A stretch of 64,000 nucleotides of DNA from Cannabis sativa (taxonomy: Eukaryota > Streptophyta > Magnoliopsida > Rosales > Cannabaceae). The notes beneath the pieces are model-generated. The model was not told the origin of the DNA. It ran no database searches and was given only the letters and a program-made list of their open reading frames with translations. Where the stretch lies: NCBI RefSeq assembly GCF_029168945.1, contig NC_083606.1:15464041-15528040 (forward strand), read 5' to 3'. Below, piece after piece: positions 58,943 to 64,000 of the stretch. The position numbers and the translations under genes are program-made. Numbering within the stretch: position 1 is the stretch's first letter; each line of letters starts with the position of its first letter.

Positions 58943-58944
58943 GT

Positions 58945-60844
58945 TGTTGGAATTTATTTTACCAGGATCTTAGATCTACTCACAAGTATGTTGATTAAAC
59001 ACCCTAAATATGAACTTTCTAAAATGATAAATTAAAACACATATAAAGTTAAGAAAACCTTACATTGATGCAGCGGAATTAATGTCTCCTTCCGCTCAGA
59101 TCTCTAACCCTTGTATCCTTTCTGTAGCAGAGTATAATCAAGATCTGAGCCCGAATGTCCTTCTTCTTCAAGTTTGATCCTTCACAGTCTTCCAATCTAT
59201 GATTGAGTTACTGCTTGCTGTGTGTGGGCACTCACTCTTTCACTAGGGTTCGAAATTGATGAAGCGAAAAGAGAAGAGAGGGTTTTGGCCAGGTATAGAA
59301 AGTGGGGAAGGCTCAGTTTTTCTGAAGAGAGAAATTTCTGTCAGAAAACTAATGAAAAGCATATATTTGACTGAGTCATCACTTTCTATTTATAGGCAAC
59401 TACTAGGTTTAAGTTAGGAATTATTTGGCATTAAAATAATAAAAAAATCAATTTGAAAATCCACAATAATTGGCCGGCCATGGTGTGTTAGTGGGCCCCA
59501 CTTGATTTTGCAGTTTTATCAAATTTTATTTCTATTTTCTCAAAAACGCCAATTTTCCAATTCTAACCTTTTAAATGTCAAAACTAATTATTTAATAACT
59601 AAAATAGATTATTAAATAATATTGTCATTTAATTTAATTATTAATTAGACATATAAAGTCCATTATTAAATAAATAAACCTAGAAACTCTTTTCTTTACA
59701 ATTTCACCCGTGCTTAGTGAAAATTCATAAAATTAGACATAGTCTAACTTTAGAATTATAATTGATCAATCACGAATCAATTAATGAGTCTTACAAGCAG
59801 AATGTTCTCAACTAGAATAGGGACCATGGATCTATATGCTGAGCTTCCAATAAGTGAACCAAATTCACCAAGTAAATTCCTACTTATTAATTGTTCGTTG
59901 AATCCACTCTTAGAACTTAGAATTGCACTCTCAGACTTATATAGAGCATATTATATGTTTCACGATATCAATATGCTATCTCATTTAACCATTGTTATAA
60001 TCTTATTGTGATTTAAAGATCCTCTATATACATGATCTACATCGAGATGGGATTTCTTTACCGTTCTCACCCCTCAATGTGTTTTGCCCCTTAAAACACT
60101 TAGCTACCTGTAAATGGTGTTTAGTGATCTAATAATTAGTCAGTTAAACAAGAGCTCATCCATTTACTTCTATTTGCTAAGCTGGAAGGGAATCATCACT
60201 TGACTTCTATACACCAGTTGAAGCTATAGATTCCATATTTATGTTCAGCACTCCCACTCAATCATACTATCATGTTCCCAAAATATACGTATCACCCTGA
60301 CCTAAAAGTAGGCTTAACTAATAAATCAAAGAACATGAATAGTACTCCTGAGTTGAGCCTAAGCATAATAGGATTTAGATTCTTTTAATCTTAAGATCAA
60401 CTACTGATATTGACTTGGAAAGATATATATAACAATAAGTTTGTAATATCTTAACTTAGTTGCAATATCGGTCCAGTCCAATGTATACTCCATACATTCG
60501 AAATTGGTATACTTTACTAATGTCCTGGAAAGAACATAACACTTACTCCAAGTGTAAGTATACATCATCGCTGATTATCACATTAGTGTAAATCCAATAA
60601 CACTGATGAAACAGGGACCAAGTCTTTTGATTCATATGATCACAATCACATTCCACTGTGTTGACGATACTATAATTGTGAATAAACATATGATCTGGAT
60701 TTAACTGATTTTGTGTGTGTGAATGTAATAAACATATTAAACCATTAGCATGTAAAATTCATGCAAACATCAATCACTTCAAATTTCTTACATTGATAAC
60801 TAATCAGATTGTAAAGAGTTTTATTTAGGGCATAAAACCCAACA
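58945..60844 (-). repeat. LTR B3 (5' LTR of element 3), full length
   Basis: It is 1,900 bases, TGTTGG/CCAACA ends. TATA box at 59387-59394 on the minus strand. Confidence 0.93.
59387..59394 (-). promoter_or_regulatory. TATA box in LTR B3
   Basis: TATAAATA in the context CCTATAAATAGAAAG, at the position equivalent to that in the A LTRs. Confidence 0.65.
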
Positions 60845-61600
60845 AAATGATCTATTTATGCTTAGTTTTAGAGAACAAACTTTTTCTAAATACTCGAATC
60901 AAGCAAGTATCAAGAGTTTTTTTTTCTTCTTGCTAATCTAAATTTCTGTGGTTTTAAATAGTCTTCTGGCAGCAAAAGAGTTATAATGTTGTGAATTTAA
61001 CAGCATTGTATGGATCAACATTCCAAGGATATTTTTTAGAGATCCATAATAATCATTGTTGTATTTGTTTGTTTATTTGTTCATTGACCCTTTATTGTAG
61101 TTGTTATGAATTTGAATACTAAGTTATTATATCACTACAGAAGAAAAATTAAACTCTCATTTTAGTACTTGGACAATGTTCTGTCAGAATTACAAAGTAG
61201 CATATGATTTGTCTTTCAATTTTATCTCAAGAATTTCATGTGGAACAAATTAAATGGTAGTATACTTAAGGAGATAGGCAACACATTTTCCTTTAGGTGA
61301 GATGTTATAGTATATATAAATATATTGTGTAATTGATGTTCAATTCCTCTTGCTCTTGTGGATTCCTCTCTGCTGCAAGACATTGCAGAGTGGAATTTTG
61401 ATAAATAAATTGTAGTGACAGCTATGTTTTGCTGTTGATTCTTATATTTGGTCATGGTTTTGTCTAGTATTTTGTCTTTTAGATAGTCCTTTTGTCTCGG
61501 GCAGGCTATTTCCATTCAGTAAGTATTTATTTTTTCTTTATTTTACAGTCATGTGTTCTTAGACACAGTTTTGAATTTCGAAAGAATTAGTAGATATATT
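60845..61600. other. Noncoding stretch between elements 3 and 4
   Basis: Intron-like, T-rich sequence, presumably continuous with 50119-50680 before element 3 inserted. The 97-codon minus frame at 61222-61515 has no recognisable feature. Confidence 0.5.
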
Positions 61601-63498
61601 TGTTGGAATATTTATTTTACCAGAATCTTAGATCTACTCACAAGTATGTTGTTTAAACACTCTAAATATGAACTTTCTAAAACGATAAATTAAACACATA
61701 TAAAGTTAAGAAAACCTTACATTGATGCAGCGGAATTAATGTCTCCTTCCACTCAGATCTCTAACCCTTGTATCCTTTCTGTAGCAGAGTATAATCAAGA
61801 TCTGAGCCCGAATGTCCTTCTTCTTCAAGTTTGATCCTTCACAGTCTTCCAATCTATGATTGAGTTACTGCTTGCTGTGTGTGGGCACTCACTCTTTCAC
61901 TAGGGTCACGAAATTGATGAAGGAGAAAAGAGAAAGGGATTTCGGCCAGGTATAGAAAGTGGGGAAGGCTCAGTTTTTCTGAAGCGAGAAATTTCTGTCA
62001 GAAGAGGTTATTGAAAACTTATGATTTGACTGAGCCATCACTTTCTATTTATAGGCAACTACTAGGTTTAGGTTAGGAATTATTTGGCATTAAAATAATG
62101 AAAATATTAATTTGAAAAACCTATTTAAGTGGCCGGCCATGGTGTGTTATTGGGCCTCACTTAATTTTGCAGTTTTATCAAATTTTATCTCTATTTTCTC
62201 AAAAACGCCAATTTTCCAATTCTAACCTTTTAAATGCCAAAACTAATTATTTAATAACTAAAATAGATTATTAAATAATATTGTCATTTAATTTAATTAT
62301 TAATTAGACATATAAAGTCCATTAATAAATAAATAAACCTATAAACTCTTTTCTTTACAATTTCACCCCTGCTTAGTGAAAATTCTTAAAATTAGACATA
62401 GTCTAACTTTAGAATTATAATTGATCAATCACGAATCAATTAATGAGTCTTACAAGCAGAATGTTCTCAACTAGAATGGGGACCATGGATCTATATGTTG
62501 AGCTTCCAATAAGTGAACCAAATTTACAAAGTAAATTCCTACTTATTAATTCTTCGTTGAATCCACTCTTAGAACTTAGAATTGCACTCTCAAACTTATA
62601 TAGAGCATATTGTATGTTCCACGATATCAATATACTATCTCATTTAACCATTGTTATAATCTTATTGTGATATAAAGATCCTCTATATAGATGATCTACA
62701 TCGAGATGGGATTTCTTTACCGTTCTCACCCCTCAATGTATTTTTCCCCTTAAAATACTTAGCTACCTGTAAATGGTGTTTAGTGATCTAATAATTAGTC
62801 AGTTAAACAAGAGTTCATCCATTTACTTCTATTTGCTAAGCTCGAAGGGAATCATCACTTGACTTCTATACACCAGTAGAAGCTATAGATTCCATATTTA
62901 TGTTCAGCACTCCCACTCAATCATACTATCATGTTCCCAAAATATACGTATCACCCTGACCCAAAAGAAGGCTTAACTAATAAATCAAAGAACATGAATA
63001 GCACTCCTGAGTTGAGCCTAAGCATATCAGGATTTTAGATTCTTTTAATCTTAAGATCAACTACTGATATTGACTTGGAAAGATATGCATAACGGTAAGT
63101 TTGTAATATCTTAACTTAGTTGCAATATCGGTCCAGTCCAATGTATACTCCATACATTCGAAACTAGTATACTTTGTCCTGGAAAGAACATAACACTTAC
63201 TCCAAGTGTAAGTACACATCATCGCTGATTATCACATTAGTGTAAATCCAATAACACTGATGAAACAGGGACCAAAACTTTTGATTCATATGATCACAAT
63301 CACATTCCACTGTGTTGACGATACTATAATTGTGAATAAACATATGATCTGGATTTAACTGAATTTGTGTGTATGAATGTAATAAACATATTAAACCATT
63401 AGCATGTAAAATTCATGCAAACATCAATCACTTCAAATTTCTTATATTGATAACTAATTAGATTGTAAAGAGTTTTATTTAGGGCATAAAACCCAACA
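61601..63498 (-). repeat. LTR B4 (3' LTR of element 4)
   Basis: It is 1,898 bases, TGTTGGAATATT to GGGCATAAAACCCAACA, intact at both ends. Confidence 0.93.
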
Positions 63499-63500
63499 AA

Positions 63501-63509
63501 CTCCCACTT
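63501..63509 (-). other. Polypurine tract of element 4
   Basis: CTCCCACTT, identical to elements 1 and 3, two bases from the 3' LTR. Confidence 0.85.
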
Positions 63510-64000
63510 GCACTAATATAAAACAAACTGTGCAAATAGGTCAATCTGATGTCTTGATTTTTAGATCAAGTGTAGTATATTTGAATTCACCCAAACTTCT
63601 GGAAGCTAGTTCATAAATACACTTATGAAACATCCTTTACTATATGCTTTACTTATCAAGGGATACTGAAATCTTTACTGTTTTAAAAGTACATCTGAAT
63701 TAACAGAAGACATATCTCTCATATTTTAAAATATGTAATTGAGATAATACAGTGTAGACTTTTCTTCAGTGATATAACTTTCTTGGATTTCGAATACACA
63801 AAGTTATAATTCTTCTCTGGTAGAGCTTGAATTATTATACAATAATTCCTCCACCCCCAAAGTAAGCACCATCTCATAGAATTTCGAAATTAGATGGTGA
63901 GATATAAAGACAACTGATACACAGTTCCTTAATATCTAACATATAGATCACTTTCATAAATCCATCTTGAATATCTTCTAATGTTCCCTATTTGATTACA

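Larger units (their letters stand above)
50681..60844 (-). mobile_element. Element 3: Ty1/copia-type LTR retrotransposon, subfamily B, with gag
   Basis: LTRs at 50681-52495 (missing its outer 100 or so bases) and 58945-60844, primer site at 58931-58942 and polypurine tract at 52498-52506 give leftward transcription. AAATG stands next to both outer edges (50674-50678 and 60845-60849), a possible duplication. The interior has a 3.7 kb leader, a gag frame broken by one stop, then about 1.8 kb of badly decayed pol. It is the only copy here that keeps gag and so defines the superfamily. Confidence 0.9.
61601..64000 (-). mobile_element. Element 4: subfamily B LTR retrotransposon, runs off right edge
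   Basis: A full-length 3' LTR (61601-63498), polypurine tract (63501-63509) and 490 bases of decayed pol 3' end matching 52507-53000 of element 3. ATATT at 61596-61600 would be the left duplication. The rest lies beyond the window. Confidence 0.9.

Overview
This window looks like nuclear intergenic DNA from a eudicot plant. It is AT-rich and almost entirely built of nested, decaying transposable elements. The signs are LTR retrotransposons with initiator-tRNA-Met primer sites, plant L1-type LINEs with a DUF4283-like ORF1, a hAT MITE, a MULE-like foldback element and CACTA-like ends. I see no bacterial-type genes, tRNA, rRNA or CRISPR. No intact host gene is evident. The only host-like coding signals are a receptor-kinase exon fragment (49950-50118) and a possible first exon (28740-28829). 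The species cannot be named from the sequence.

Layout. 1-3964 is a minus-strand LINE (LINE-1: RT, endonuclease, ORF1) running off the left edge. Its N-terminus continues at 13504-13564 because a Ty1/copia-type element (element 1, minus, 3965-13503, TSD TAGGC) inserted into ORF1. A second element of the same family (element 2, plus, 14552-24784, TSD ACCAT) lies head to head with it across a 1,048-base spacer, making a 20.8 kb imperfect inverted repeat. 25358-27502 is a MULE-like foldback element packed with AACCGGTT-type palindromes. 29718-31785 is a second, decayed LINE (plus) split by a 583-base hAT MITE. 31786-33317 is the 3' end of a Ty3/gypsy element with one LTR. 34458-34808 is the 3' end of a third LINE.

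34809-48316 is a rearranged nest: a truncated copia-type LTR (subfamily B), then a Ty3/gypsy element lacking integrase and 3' LTR (36607-42382), a truncated subfamily A LTR (42383-44239), the 3' end of an Athila/Tat-like gypsy element (44240-46170), and the 5' LTR plus leader of a second gypsy copy (46171-48316). 48459-50680 holds CACTA-like ends around a captured receptor-kinase exon. Element 3 (50681-60844, minus, subfamily B) keeps a recognisable copia gag with one stop codon. Element 4 (61601 to the right edge) is a further B copy.

How the parts relate. Subfamilies A and B share LTR ends, PBS, polypurine tract, decayed integrase and RT/RNase H remnants, and an unusually long (about 3.5 kb) AT-rich leader. 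The leader contains conserved GC-richer islands, a repeated motif array and recurrent hairpins. Subfamily A copies lack gag at the place where element 3 has it, so they look non-autonomous. The most unusual structure is this leader, retained in copies whose proteins have decayed. No new protein system is visible.
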